64,000 bases of DNA, from positions 108,804 to 172,803 of the forward strand of contig JBBPIE010000012.1 in NCBI GenBank assembly GCA_038040485.1, read 5' to 3'. The DNA is from Onstottus_B arcticum (GTDB taxonomy: Bacteria; Acidobacteriota; Blastocatellia; UBA7656). The notes below the pieces were generated by a model. That model was not told where the DNA came from and ran no database searches. It saw only the letters and a list, made by a program, of their open reading frames with translations. The stretch's first letter is position 1. Each line of letters begins with the position of its first letter. Shown piece by piece: positions 1-7,901 of this stretch. Position numbers and translations under genes: made by a program.

Positions 1-1146
1 CTCGGCAAGCATCGCGGACATCTGGTTGAAGGACCGCACAAGCACGGCCAACTCGTCTTCGGCGATGACCTCGACCGGATGGGTGAAGTCGCCGCGAGCG
101 ACGCGGTCGGTGGCCTCGGCGAGCGCCTGGATCGGGATCGTGATGCCGCGAGCGACGTACAGCGCGAGCCAGGTTGCGGAGAAGAGCAGCAGCAGCGTCA
201 CTGCCGCGAGCAACAGGATGTAAATAGCCTTGATGCGCTTGAGCTTTCCCAACAGGCTGTGAAAGTTTTCGTGCTGCGAGGTGATGTTCGCCGCTCGCTC
301 GGTCAGCTCGGGGGGAAACTCACGAGCGATGATCAACAATCGAGGGTCGCCCGGTGCGTCGGTCAGCCTGACGCCGGCTATGACATAGATGGCGGTCGGG
401 CTATCGCCTTCGTCGCGGCCGGCGAATGCGTCGCCGCCGGTCTGGAGTTGCTGCTCGGCGGCATGAAGCGTCTCGTTGATGTCGCCCTCGACTTGCTTCT
501 CGTTGCGGTCGATGGTCGTTCGCTTCCCGCCGTCGGTGACGATTCGCGACAGGGAAACGTTGTAGGCTTTCATCTCCTGGTCGATTCTATTTCGTAGTTC
601 CGGGCTGTCGTAGTCGCTGCGCGAACCAAGCGAGAGCGAGCGCGTGATCGCGCGCGCGATGCTTATCAGCTCCGCTTCCTCTTTCTTAAAATAGCTCTCC
701 TCGATTGCCCGAGCGTCGTCAACAATCTGCCGCGCCGGCTCGCCGAACCAGCGGTCGATGCTGCGGTTCAAGAGCCCGAACGCGAAAAAGAACAGCAGCA
801 GCACAGGCAGCAGCGAAAGCCCTATCGCGTAGCTGACGAGCCGCGTCTTGAACTTTGAGCCCGGCCGGTCCGCGCGGCGTTCGCGAACAAGCTTGATGAC
901 GTTTCTGAGGAGAACGAACAGCAGAATGACGAACGCGAAAAAGTTCAGCGTCGAGAGCGCATACAGCAGCAACGTCTCGGTAGCGGTGCCGGGTGTGACG
1001 AACGGCTTGAGGTTGAATCCGCTTTGCGCAATCAACGAGAGCATCAAGAACAGCACGATGATCGAAAGAACGATCACCTTATTCAGGCGGCGGCGGCTGC
1101 GCTCGGTGAGCCTGGACGGCGTTGGAGTGTGCGGCGAATCCGGCAA
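1..1146 (-). CDS. NtrY-like sensor histidine kinase, 3' part beyond window
   Basis: Partial gene that runs off the left edge; about 382 codons are visible. Reading the minus strand gives a basic N-terminus, two hydrophobic segments (around IVLSIIVLFLMLSLI and FFAFVILLFVLL), a basic linker, a third segment followed by LLNRSIDRWF, a region predicted to face the periplasm, a fourth membrane helix (LLLAAVTLLLLFSATWLALY) and the start of a HAMP domain (VRSFNQMSAML). This order is typical of NtrY-type nitrogen or redox sensor kinases. The PAS, dimerisation and ATPase domains would lie to the left of the window, so kinase activity is inferred. The TTG at 1146 is chosen as start because GGGAGG lies 9 nt upstream and an in-frame TAA sits at 1177-1179. 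A response regulator is not visible. Confidence 0.8.
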   Translation of the reverse strand, partial: MPDSPHTPTPSRLTERSRRRLNKVIVLSIIVLFLMLSLIAQSGFNLKPFVTPGTATETLLLYALSTLNFFAFVILLFVLLRNVIKLVRERRADRPGSKFKTRLVSYAIGLSLLPVLLLFFFAFGLLNRSIDRWFGEPARQIVDDARAIEESYFKKEEAELISIARAITRSLSLGSRSDYDSPELRNRIDQEMKAYNVSLSRIVTDGGKRTTIDRNEKQVEGDINETLHAAEQQLQTGGDAFAGRDEGDSPTAIYVIAGVRLTDAPGDPRLLIIAREFPPELTERAANITSQHENFHSLLGKLKRIKAIYILLLAAVTLLLLFSATWLALYVARGITIPIQALAEATDRVARGDFTHPVEVIAEDELAVLVRSFNQMSAMLAE

Positions 1147-1257
1147 GAAGTGCGGCCTCCCTGGTGCAAAGAGTGATTATATCCCGGTACGACGCATTGC
1201 CAAGGTGGAGTTAGCGGCCGCGCCGGAGAAGCGAATCGTGACTCTTCGAAGGCGTCC

Positions 1258-1332
1258 GCTCTGCGGCTCTTCGCTTTTGCGGTTAGCCTTACCCCAAGTC
1301 CTCGCTAACCGCCGAGACGCCAAGACGCAGAG
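1258..1332. repeat. Inverted-repeat element, 8-nt unit type (GCAGAGAC-like)
   Basis: The left arm (1258-1287) reads CTCTGCGGCTC...GCGGTTAGC and the right arm (1304-1332) reads GCTAACCGCC...GACGCAGAG. They are imperfect reverse complements around a short spacer. Related copies lie at 14024-14139, 19721-19804 and 36934-37046. The element fills most of the gap between lpxB and the NtrY-like gene; no gene is seen there. Confidence 0.75.
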
Positions 1333-1367
1333 AAAAACGCAGAGCATCTGCAGACGCTGATGCCCGA

Positions 1368-2741
1368 TCAACCATTGATGATCGGCGCTCCTGGATGTTT
1401 TGCAGACGCGGTTCCGATCAGTCGAAGGATTGCGCTTGCGGCGCGCTCGGAGGCCGACCCGCTAGCCGACGTGAGCCGCGCGCGAACGGTGGCCAGATCG
1501 CGCTTCATTTGATCAAGCCTCACGGAGTCGCGCAGGATGTCCGAGACTTCGCGTGCGATCTTCTCTCCGGTGACGTCGTGCTGCATGAGTTCGGGCACTA
1601 TGCGGTGGCCAGCGATCAGATTGACCATTCCGAAGGTATCCAGCTTTATCAACGGGCGAATTAGCCGCCAGTTCAACTCGGAGCCTCGATAGACGATAAC
1701 CATCGGAATCCCTAGTAACGCTGCCTCGACGGTTGCAGTCCCGCTGGCAACCACGGCGAGTTCCGAATGGGTCAAGGCGTTGTAGGCATCGCGCTCAACG
1801 ATCGTAAGATCAAGCTGACCTCCCGATTGCTTGACTATGTTTTCCACCTGCTCGCGGTCGATCGTCGACGCGAGGGGAACCAGGAATTGGGGACCTTCGG
1901 ATTGCGGATTGCGGATTGCGGATTCGTCAATTGCGGATTGCGGATTGTGGATTGTGGATTGCGGAGATGAAGCTTGAGATTGTTGGCGCTCAGTTCCGTC
2001 AATCCGCAATCCGCAATCCGCAATCCGCAATCGAAGGGTCCGCAATTCCCTCGCTGCATCAAGCATCGCAGGCAAGTGGTAGTGAACCTCTTTTTGTCTG
2101 CTGCCTGGCAAAAGCGCGATGAGTGGGCGCGAGGCGTCGAGGCCCCAGCGGCTCGCGAATTCTTCCCGCGAGGCGTCTGCTCTGACGACTTCCGCGAGCG
2201 GATGGCCGACGTACTCGACCTCCGGGCCCGCGTTTTTGTAGAACTCTTCTTCGAACGGCAGGATCACGAGCATCCGGTCTACGTCACGCCGCAAAGCGCG
2301 AACCCGATAGCCGCGCCAGGCCCATACTTGCGGGCTGATGTAGTACACGATCTTGAAGCCTTCGCGATGAAGCTTCTTGGCAAGCCTCATGTTGAAGTCT
2401 GGCCAGTCAATCAGCACGACTGCCGAGGGACGCCTCGCTCGCGCGGCGTCGAGCAGTGTTCGATATGCGCGATACAGTTTTCCGATCGCGCGAGCTATTT
2501 CAGGAACGCCGATGATTCCAACCTCGCGCGCGTCAACAAGCGTCTCGACTCCCGCCGCGCGCATCTCTTCGCCGCCTGAGCCGAACAGTTCGTAGTTGAT
2601 GTCGGGATTGAGCCGCCTGAGCGCTCGTGCGAGCGAAGCACCGTGTTTGTCGCCGCTCGCCTCGCCCGCGACGATCATAACTGATATGCCTGATAACTCA
2701 GGATTGGGAGGTGAGTAACTCTCTGAACGTGTTCGCTCCAT
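1368..2741 (-). CDS. lpxB: Lipid-A-disaccharide synthase LpxB with an in-frame repeat insertion
   Basis: Glycosyltransferase of lipid A synthesis: joins UDP-2,3-diacylglucosamine and lipid X at the inner face of the inner membrane. Recognised by the N-terminal MIVAGEASGDKHG motif, the central SPQVWAWR and GHPLAE segments, LPGSRQKEV, and the C-terminal VASGTATVEAALLG and PMVIVYR motifs. At 457 residues it is roughly 70 longer than usual. Residues about 232-284 are encoded by an inverted heptamer-repeat element (1890-2046) placed between the AARELR helix and the GPQFLVPLAS strand; the family motifs resume intact on both sides. The N-terminal 20 residues precede the usual start, and no clear Shine-Dalgarno sequence supports 2741, so translation could begin at the Met of MIVAGEASGD. 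The gene reads away from the divergent secreted-protein gene at 2944. Confidence 0.93.
   Translation of the reverse strand: MERTRSESYSPPNPELSGISVMIVAGEASGDKHGASLARALRRLNPDINYELFGSGGEEMRAAGVETLVDAREVGIIGVPEIARAIGKLYRAYRTLLDAARARRPSAVVLIDWPDFNMRLAKKLHREGFKIVYYISPQVWAWRGYRVRALRRDVDRMLVILPFEEEFYKNAGPEVEYVGHPLAEVVRADASREEFASRWGLDASRPLIALLPGSRQKEVHYHLPAMLDAARELRTLRLRIADCGLRIDGTERQQSQASSPQSTIHNPQSAIDESAIRNPQSEGPQFLVPLASTIDREQVENIVKQSGGQLDLTIVERDAYNALTHSELAVVASGTATVEAALLGIPMVIVYRGSELNWRLIRPLIKLDTFGMVNLIAGHRIVPELMQHDVTGEKIAREVSDILRDSVRLDQMKRDLATVRARLTSASGSASERAASAILRLIGTASAKHPGAPIING
1890..2046. repeat. Heptamer inverted-repeat element (GGATTGC unit) inside lpxB
   Basis: The left arm (about 1898-1965) has tandem GGATTGC units with a few variants such as GGATTGT. 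The right arm (about 1997-2032) has tandem GCAATCC units. Short flanks are also inverted: GGACCTTCG on the left against CGAAGGGTCC on the right. The element keeps the lpxB frame open and encodes peptides such as RIADCGLRI and SAIRNPQSE. The same unit appears in both giant protease genes. Confidence 0.9.
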
Positions 2742-2943
2742 CGTCTGGCATTCTGACTATCCACGTCGTGTCACTGTGTTCGACTACATTGACCAACCTT
2801 GTCGGTCATTATAGCATCTGAGCCGTTCGCGTCAGTTATCACGCGATCAGCCTACGGTTACTCCTGGTGATCCGGCTGACCTGAATTGTAGCCAAGCAGC
2901 TTACCCCTGCCAAGAAGGATGATGCTTCAGTAGAGTAGAGATT

Positions 2944-3768
2944 ATGGTTAGACTTGTCAGCCTCGTGGTTCTAGCCGGCCTTCAGATCGGAAGCATCAAC
3001 CTCTATGCAGGCCCACATCCACTGCTCCTCCAGAAATCAGGCCAGGGAATTACGAATCCCGACTCGCGGGGTTGCGCATGCCATTGTGAGACCAATACAG
3101 CGGCCTTGCGGGTTTGGCAGCAAAAGGATGGGCCTCCCGATCGTTTCGCTGCCAAAGCAATTGGTAGGTGGTTTGATAGGAGAATACCTCGTAGTGAGAC
3201 TGAGCCGGTCAGTAAGACTGAACTCTTGATTTTGATGGGCAAGTCCGGCAAAGGCATTTGGAGTATAGAGACTATGATAAGCGACGCAGGAGGCGAAATC
3301 TTCGCCGATCTAGTCTGCACAACTGTTAAAGGGCAGCGTAAGGTCTTTCCACTGATCGAAGAGTTGTTCGTAGGCGATGTCAACGCATCGTCTCTTGTTT
3401 CCCTTGTTTTGCGGCGACTGCGTCAGCTTGCTAACCGTAGGCAGTGGGATGTCGGCTCAATTATTCCCGTTCAACACCCTCTCCTTCCAAGGGCTCCGGC
3501 TTTGGTCTTTCATGAATACGGCAAGGTCGACAGCGAGGGTTATGGCTGGAGATTGAATGCCAGGGCAAGAGATGGCCGGCTGACGCGGATTGTTAGAGTG
3601 CGGCCAGGTCCGGGGTTCGCCTACTTCCGGGACGCAAAGTGCTTTGGAGGCGTCAACGATGATCATGGAGAGACTTGGTGGGTTCTCGTGAAGACTGCCT
3701 TCGGCGATAATTGTTCCGCCGAGTGGCATTCAATCCGATTGACCCATAGCGCTCCTGCAAAGCAATGA
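2944..3768 (+). CDS. Secreted protein of unknown function, CACHCET family, copy 1
   Basis: Not recognised as a named family. It is a 274-residue protein with a short hydrophobic N-terminal signal (LVSLVVLAGLQIGSINLY), then a conserved GCACHCET motif, a WQQKDGP segment, SKTELLIL, and a C-terminal ETWWVLVK...DNC...WHSIRLTH block with conserved Cys. It is clearly paralogous along its whole length to the next gene, and the DNA just upstream is also similar, so the promoter region was duplicated with it. The two close cysteines and the histidine (CxCHC) could bind metal or form disulfides; this is inference. The start ATG aligns with the paralog's ATG; the Shine-Dalgarno sequence is weak. Confidence 0.7.
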   Translation: MVRLVSLVVLAGLQIGSINLYAGPHPLLLQKSGQGITNPDSRGCACHCETNTAALRVWQQKDGPPDRFAAKAIGRWFDRRIPRSETEPVSKTELLILMGKSGKGIWSIETMISDAGGEIFADLVCTTVKGQRKVFPLIEELFVGDVNASSLVSLVLRRLRQLANRRQWDVGSIIPVQHPLLPRAPALVFHEYGKVDSEGYGWRLNARARDGRLTRIVRVRPGPGFAYFRDAKCFGGVNDDHGETWWVLVKTAFGDNCSAEWHSIRLTHSAPAKQ

Positions 3769-3953
3769 TCACAGTCGAAATATCTAGCTGCATGTCTTGG
3801 ATAACAGCAATGCGCGAGTGGAGCTCGCACCGGGTTGCCGGACGAATCAAGGCGGATTATAGCGAATAACCGGTAGACCTTCCGGCTGACAAGACGTGCA
3901 GTGCTGCCGCTTACTCCTGCCGAGCAGGGTGATCCTCAGTAGAGGTGAAGACA

Positions 3954-4790
3954 ATGGTCAAACTTCTCAGCCTCCTAATTCTAGCCGGTCTTCAGATCGG
4001 AAGCATCGACCTATACTCGAATGCGCATCCGTTGCCCCAGGGGTGCGCGTGCCATTGTGAGACCGATACGGCAATCTTTCGGGTTTGGCAGCAGAAGGAC
4101 GGGCCGGCTGATCTTTTCGCTGCCAACACAATAGGCAGATGGCTCGATAGAATAATAGCTAACACTGGGGCATTCAGTAAGACTGAGCTCTTGATTATAC
4201 TGGGCAGGTCCGCCAAAGGTATTTGGAGTGTGGAAACTTTGGAGACCGACAACGAAGGCGCCATCTATGCGGATCTAGTCCTCACGACTCGTGAAGGGAA
4301 GCGTCAGGTCTTTCGATTGGTTAAAAGCTTTGGCCTCGAAACACTTTATTTCCCCGATCTCCCTAAAGGGGCAAGCAAGCAAGAGTTCACGAGACGCCGC
4401 CTCCAATTACTTCGGGATATAAAGACGCGTGTTATGCGGCGACTGAGTCAGCTTGCCAAAAGCGGGCAGTGGGATGCTGGCTTACTCATTCCTGTGCAAC
4501 TTCCTCTGCTTCTAAAGCCTCCTGCTTTGGTTTTTCACGAAAAAGGCAAACTCGAGACCGAGACGTATGTTTGGAGCTTGAGTGTCAGGGCAAAAAATCG
4601 TCGGCTTGTGCGGATTACGAGAGGGGGAGGATGTTGCGATTACTTTCGTGGTGCAAAGTGCTTTGGAGGAGTCGCGGATGATGCAAATGGAGAAACCTGG
4701 TGGGTTCTCGTAAAAAGCGCAGGCGGCGATAACTGCGGGGCTAAGTGGCACTCAATCCGATTGACCCACGCAGCCCCGCTAACGCAATGA
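3954..4790 (+). CDS. Secreted protein of unknown function, CACHCET family, copy 2
   Basis: Tandem paralog of the preceding gene (278 residues from this start). It shares the signal sequence (LILAGLQIGSIDLY), GCACHCETDTA, FRVWQQKDGP and the C-terminal GETWWVLVKS...CGAKWHSIRLTHA block. Relative to copy 1 it lacks some residues before GCACHCE and has an insertion of about 20 residues in the middle (around SFGLETLYFPDLPKGASKQEF). The ATG at 3954 is chosen because it aligns with copy 1 and has GAGGTG 7-8 nt upstream; a GTG nine bases earlier is the alternative. Divergence between the copies is considerable, so the duplication is not recent. Function unknown; extracytoplasmic location inferred from the signal. 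Confidence 0.7.
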   Translation: MVKLLSLLILAGLQIGSIDLYSNAHPLPQGCACHCETDTAIFRVWQQKDGPADLFAANTIGRWLDRIIANTGAFSKTELLIILGRSAKGIWSVETLETDNEGAIYADLVLTTREGKRQVFRLVKSFGLETLYFPDLPKGASKQEFTRRRLQLLRDIKTRVMRRLSQLAKSGQWDAGLLIPVQLPLLLKPPALVFHEKGKLETETYVWSLSVRAKNRRLVRITRGGGCCDYFRGAKCFGGVADDANGETWWVLVKSAGGDNCGAKWHSIRLTHAAPLTQ

Positions 4791-4862
4791 TCGTAGCTTA
4801 AGATACGTCGCTAAGAGTTTTGGCTGCAACCGTGCGCGAGAGCGGCGGCACGAGCGGGTTAG

Positions 4863-4920
4863 CAGGTGTTAGGCCTCAGATGCCGGGTGCCATCGTTGAC
4901 GCCCGCGCACCCAACACCTG
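4863..4920. terminator. Possible bidirectional terminator between convergent genes
   Basis: CAGGTGTT at 4863-4870 pairs with AACACCTG at 4913-4920, with two further base pairs after one mismatch. It lies between the convergent secreted-protein and bamD genes. There is no U-run and the loop is long, so a terminator role is only a suggestion. Confidence 0.25.
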
Positions 4921-4924
4921 ATCT

Positions 4925-6097
4925 CTACGGATTGCGCAAACCTTTCGTGCTGCCTTCGGGTTTCTTCTTGTCTTTCTTCTTGTCCTTAACGGCCGGCGCC
5001 GGAGTCTTCTGATCCGTGGGTGTTCCGGGCTTCACTTCAACGTCCTGGCCCGCTTCGTTGGCGCGCCGAGGCCGCGCACCGGGAGCGTTGGTGGTCGTCG
5101 AAGCCCCGGGCGTCACCGGGCCGCCGGCTCTTGTGCCGCTCAGTTCCTGAACGCGCGCCACTATCTCATCAGTCTTGAGATCGCGATCTATGATCACGCC
5201 CTTCGATGAAGTGTCGATTTTAGGTCCGAACATTATGCCGGCAAATCGACCCGCCAGTCCCTTACCTTCCGGCGCAGGCTCCGCGAGCTTCGCAGGATCA
5301 GGTTCGGGCACGGGCTTTCCCCACTTCTTCAGCGTGTCTTTCGCTCGCTCGGCATACTCGGAACGGGGAAAGCTTGTGACTATGCGAGCCAGGTCGCGGC
5401 TCGCGGTCTCGGTGTCTTCCTGAATCTCCATGGCGCGGGCGTGCATGAAAAGCGTTTCGTCAAGCAGCGTGAAGTTTGGATACTTGTTGAGTATCTCTTC
5501 GGTCCGCATCTGGGCTGCGACTGCCGACTCGCGAATGTCGAAATAGAAGCGGGCAACCTTCAGCTCGTGCAGCGCGAGGATCTCATCAACCTCGTTCATC
5601 AGCTTCTCTACGTCGGCCTTCTTGTCAGAGCTCGGATAGCGTCGCAACAACTCTTTTAGCTGTCGCTCCGCGAGCTTCGCGTGAGTGGTGTCGCGATCAG
5701 CGGCCTGGATCTGCTTCAAGTGAATCTCGGCCATCTTCATCATCGTGTCGTCGGCCAGCAGATCGTCGGGGAAGAACTGAATCCAGTCGCGATACTCGAC
5801 TTCCGCCTGCGCGTAGCTCTTTGTGCCGCCCTGCAAGTAGTACGAGTCGGCGATGGCAAGCTTGGACATCCGAACCATCGGGCTGTCCGAATATGTGTTG
5901 ATCATCGTGTTCAACAGGATTCTGCCTTCGTCAAAGCTGCCCTTGCGAATCGCGTCCACGCCCTGAGTAAACAGCTCCTTGTCGCGGCCTGGCCCTTTCG
6001 CCTCTTCAAAGGTGACTTTGTTCTTCGGCTTTCCGCCGCACGCGGCAAACGGAAGCGCTAACGCCAATGCGAACACGATGAGTTTTACTACTTTCAT
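4925..6097 (-). CDS. bamD: BamD/YfiO-like outer-membrane lipoprotein with TPR repeats
   Basis: Probable component of the beta-barrel assembly machinery, anchored as a lipoprotein in the periplasm. From ATG 6097 the protein begins MKVVKLIVFALALALPFAACGG, a lipoprotein signal with Cys about residue 20. TPR-type helices follow (ELFTQGVDAIRKGSFDEGR, AEVEYRDWIQFFPD, AERQLKELLRRYP), matching the family's typical first 230 residues. The C-terminal third is low-complexity, Pro/Thr-rich and ends with a Lys-rich tail, which is not part of the conserved domain. GAGGT lies 7 nt upstream of ATG 6097; a longer open frame exists upstream but lacks such a site. The gene follows rpe on the same strand with a 99-nt gap. 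Confidence 0.8.
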   Translation of the reverse strand: MKVVKLIVFALALALPFAACGGKPKNKVTFEEAKGPGRDKELFTQGVDAIRKGSFDEGRILLNTMINTYSDSPMVRMSKLAIADSYYLQGGTKSYAQAEVEYRDWIQFFPDDLLADDTMMKMAEIHLKQIQAADRDTTHAKLAERQLKELLRRYPSSDKKADVEKLMNEVDEILALHELKVARFYFDIRESAVAAQMRTEEILNKYPNFTLLDETLFMHARAMEIQEDTETASRDLARIVTSFPRSEYAERAKDTLKKWGKPVPEPDPAKLAEPAPEGKGLAGRFAGIMFGPKIDTSSKGVIIDRDLKTDEIVARVQELSGTRAGGPVTPGASTTTNAPGARPRRANEAGQDVEVKPGTPTDQKTPAPAVKDKKKDKKKPEGSTKGLRNP

Positions 6098-6196
6098 AAG
6101 ACTACCTCGGCGGCCGCCAGTGTGCGCATCAATGCGGCCGTTTCTCATACTGACTAGTGTTTGGCTGGTATTTCTCCAACTGCAAGCGAGCACGGG

Positions 6197-6865
6197 TCAA
6201 ACTGTAAGTGGCTCCAAGGCTTTGAGGCGCAGTGCGCGGGTCGCTTCTTCCGGATTTCCTTTGCCGAACACGGCCGAACCCGCAACGATCCACTCGGCTC
6301 CGCTGCGAACGACTTCGGCGACGTTGTCAACGTCTATTCCGCCGTCAACTTCAATGTGAGCCTTGAGACCACGAGCGTCAATCATACCCCGCAGCCGTCT
6401 GATCTTGTCAAGCGCGGACACTATGAACGATTGGCCGCCAAACCCGGGGTTCACGGACATCACCAGCACGTAATCAACAAACGGCAACGCCTCTTCGATT
6501 GAGACAAGCGAAGTCGCCGGGTTCAACACCACGCCCGGCCGGCAACCCAGGTTTCGGATCGCTTGAAGCGTGCGATGAAGATGAACGACAGCCTCGACGT
6601 GGACCGAGATCATCGTGGCGCCGGCGCCCGCAAAGTCGGCGATGTATCGATCGGGATCGGTGATCATCAGATGACAATCCAGCGGCAGGTCTGTCGCTCG
6701 CCGGGCGGCCTTGACGATCAGCGGACCGATCGTGATGTTAGGGACAAAGTGCCCGTCCATCACATCCACGTGTATCAATCCCGCGCCCCCGCGCTCGGCT
6801 GCCTTGATCTCTTCGCCGAGTCGCGTAAAGTCGGCCGACAGGATTGAGGGAGCTATCTCGATCAT
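6197..6865 (-). CDS. rpe: Ribulose-phosphate 3-epimerase
   Basis: Interconverts ribulose 5-phosphate and xylulose 5-phosphate in the pentose phosphate pathway; cytosolic TIM-barrel enzyme. The sequence starts MIEIAPSILSADF and carries the family signatures VDVMDGHFVPNITIGP, HLMI, VMSVNPGFGGQSF and IEVDGGI, with full length (about 222 residues). The heptamer repeat abuts the ATG: the bases immediately 5' are AAACCAGAAACCA, so no Shine-Dalgarno site exists. The reading frame stays open upstream through the repeat for 46 codons (to 7003), so an N-terminal extension rich in PETRNQK-like residues is formally possible. Located between the PASTA gene and bamD on the same strand. Confidence 0.93.
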   Translation of the reverse strand: MIEIAPSILSADFTRLGEEIKAAERGGAGLIHVDVMDGHFVPNITIGPLIVKAARRATDLPLDCHLMITDPDRYIADFAGAGATMISVHVEAVVHLHRTLQAIRNLGCRPGVVLNPATSLVSIEEALPFVDYVLVMSVNPGFGGQSFIVSALDKIRRLRGMIDARGLKAHIEVDGGIDVDNVAEVVRSGAEWIVAGSAVFGKGNPEEATRALRLKALEPLTV

Positions 6866-6992
6866 TGGTTTCTGGTTTCTGGTTTGTGGTTTCTGGTTTG
6901 TGGTTTCTGGTTTGTGGTTTCTGGTTTCTGGTTGCTCGCGCCGATCCGCTCTGGTCTTAACCAGAAACCAACAACGAGAAACCAGAAACCAG
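6866..6992. repeat. Heptamer inverted-repeat element (GGTTTCT/GGTTTGT units) at the rpe/PASTA junction
   Basis: The left arm (6866-6935) has about ten TTTCTGG/TTTGTGG units. A spacer of about 23 nt containing GCTCGCGCCGATCCG follows, then a shorter right arm (about 6959-6990) of CCAGAAA-type units. It spans the region between the rpe start codon and the PASTA gene, supplying the bases in front of rpe and the last codons of the PASTA gene. A second copy lies at 59188-59287. Confidence 0.9.
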
Positions 6993-7370
6993 CTCTGCGC
7001 CATTCGTTCTAAGCTCGCTCTTCGTTTGGACGGGCCCGGTGCTAACCACGATGGTAACGGTAAAGCCTTTCTTAACAGATGAATTCGGAGGGCGATTGAT
7101 GTCTATGACGATGTTAGCCGGGGCGGGATCGGTACGCCGCTGGATTTTTAGCTCCAGCCCCGCGTCTTCGATCATCTTTTGAGCTTCAGTTTCGGATCTG
7201 CCTATGACGTTGGGAACGTAGGTGACGCCGCTTCGAAACAGCGAGATTATCGTAACCGTAGCGCTTAACAGGAACGCGAGTCCCAGCACTACGACCATTG
7301 CAAGTCTTCGTGAAATGGTCCACGCGATGCCGCCGGGCTGGATCCGATTGGGGCTCTTCGCTGAACTCAT
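6957..7370 (-). CDS. Single-PASTA-domain membrane protein with a repeat-derived C-terminus
   Basis: A 137-residue protein: cytoplasmic N-terminus, one membrane helix (about residues 24-46, LAMVVVLGLAFLLSATVTII), then one PASTA domain (VTYVPNVIGRSETEAQKMIE ... PPNSSVKKGFTVTIVVSTGP). PASTA domains bind peptidoglycan stem peptides or muropeptides, so a periplasmic cell-wall role is likely. The final residues (around AELVSGFSLLVSG) and the stop codon are encoded by the right arm of the heptamer element, so the original C-terminus has been altered. No clear Shine-Dalgarno sequence is seen before ATG 7370. It sits upstream of rpe and bamD on the same strand. Confidence 0.8.
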   Translation of the reverse strand: MSSAKSPNRIQPGGIAWTISRRLAMVVVLGLAFLLSATVTIISLFRSGVTYVPNVIGRSETEAQKMIEDAGLELKIQRRTDPAPANIVIDINRPPNSSVKKGFTVTIVVSTGPVQTKSELRTNGAELVSGFSLLVSG

Positions 7371-7472
7371 GAGCCGCAGTCTAGCATCGCGATTGCGCGA
7401 GTTTCAACCTTGGTGCTTTTGGGTGACTGCGGGAGATCTGCTCGGGTTGCCGTGGTTCTTTTCGGTAGACAT

Positions 7473-7586
7473 GCTAACCGCAGAGCCGCTGAGGTAGCAT
7501 AGACTTCAGTCTGTGTCGATAGATAGTTCGAACGCGAATGGCACACAGACTAAAGTCTATGCTACGTCCGCGGCTCTGCGGTTGGC
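7473..7586. repeat. Long composite inverted repeat (GTAGCATAGACT core in a GCAGAGCCGC outer stem)
   Basis: The inner arms GTAGCATAGACTTCAGTCTG (from 7494) and CAGACTAAAGTCTATGCTAC (to 7565) are near-perfect reverse complements. The outer arms GCTAACCGCAGAGCCGC (from 7473) and GCGGCTCTGCGGTTGGC (to 7586) extend the stem. Each inner arm is itself partly palindromic. It occupies the gap between the PASTA gene and the small membrane-protein gene. The outer sequence resembles the 8-nt-unit elements elsewhere in the window, so this looks like one repeat nested in another. Confidence 0.8.
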
Positions 7587-7632
7587 CGGTCGTGGAAGAC
7601 GAAACCTCGAAGGGGCTCATAACTCTTTTGGA

Positions 7633-7812
7633 TTAAAGCAGCGAGCTCAGTAAGTGAGCGCTGCGTTCAACTTCGCCTGTCGCCAGCGAGAGCAGCGAGA
7701 TCAGGCCGTACAACCCGACCACAAAACCCGCGATAAGAACAGCGTAATAGATCAGGGCAGCAAATCTAAACTGAGCATCGTCTGTTTGCGCCGGATTCTT
7801 TGTGCCAGTCAT
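7633..7812 (-). CDS. Small membrane protein of unknown function
   Basis: A 59-residue protein with a polar N-terminus (MTGTKNPAQTDDAQF) and a long hydrophobic stretch (about residues 17-45, ALIYYAVLIAGFVVGLYGLISLLSL), enough for one long or two short membrane helices. The ATG at 7812 is chosen because GGAGGTGG lies 7 nt upstream; a longer frame from 7851 lacks a ribosome site. It follows the DUF1028 gene on the same strand with a gap of 89 nt. Function unknown. Confidence 0.55.
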   Translation of the reverse strand: MTGTKNPAQTDDAQFRFAALIYYAVLIAGFVVGLYGLISLLSLATGEVERSAHLLSSLL

Positions 7813-7901
7813 TGTTTGACCACCTCCATTTCCTTCTCTACTACGGCTCAAGAAGCGAGGTGGATTTCAGACGATGGTTTTACTATGGTCGAAATGACGA
7901 G

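Noticed and set aside
6866..6992. Tandem repeats that could look like a CRISPR array
   Set aside because: Units are 7 nt with no unique spacers between them and the second half is inverted; no cas gene is in the window.
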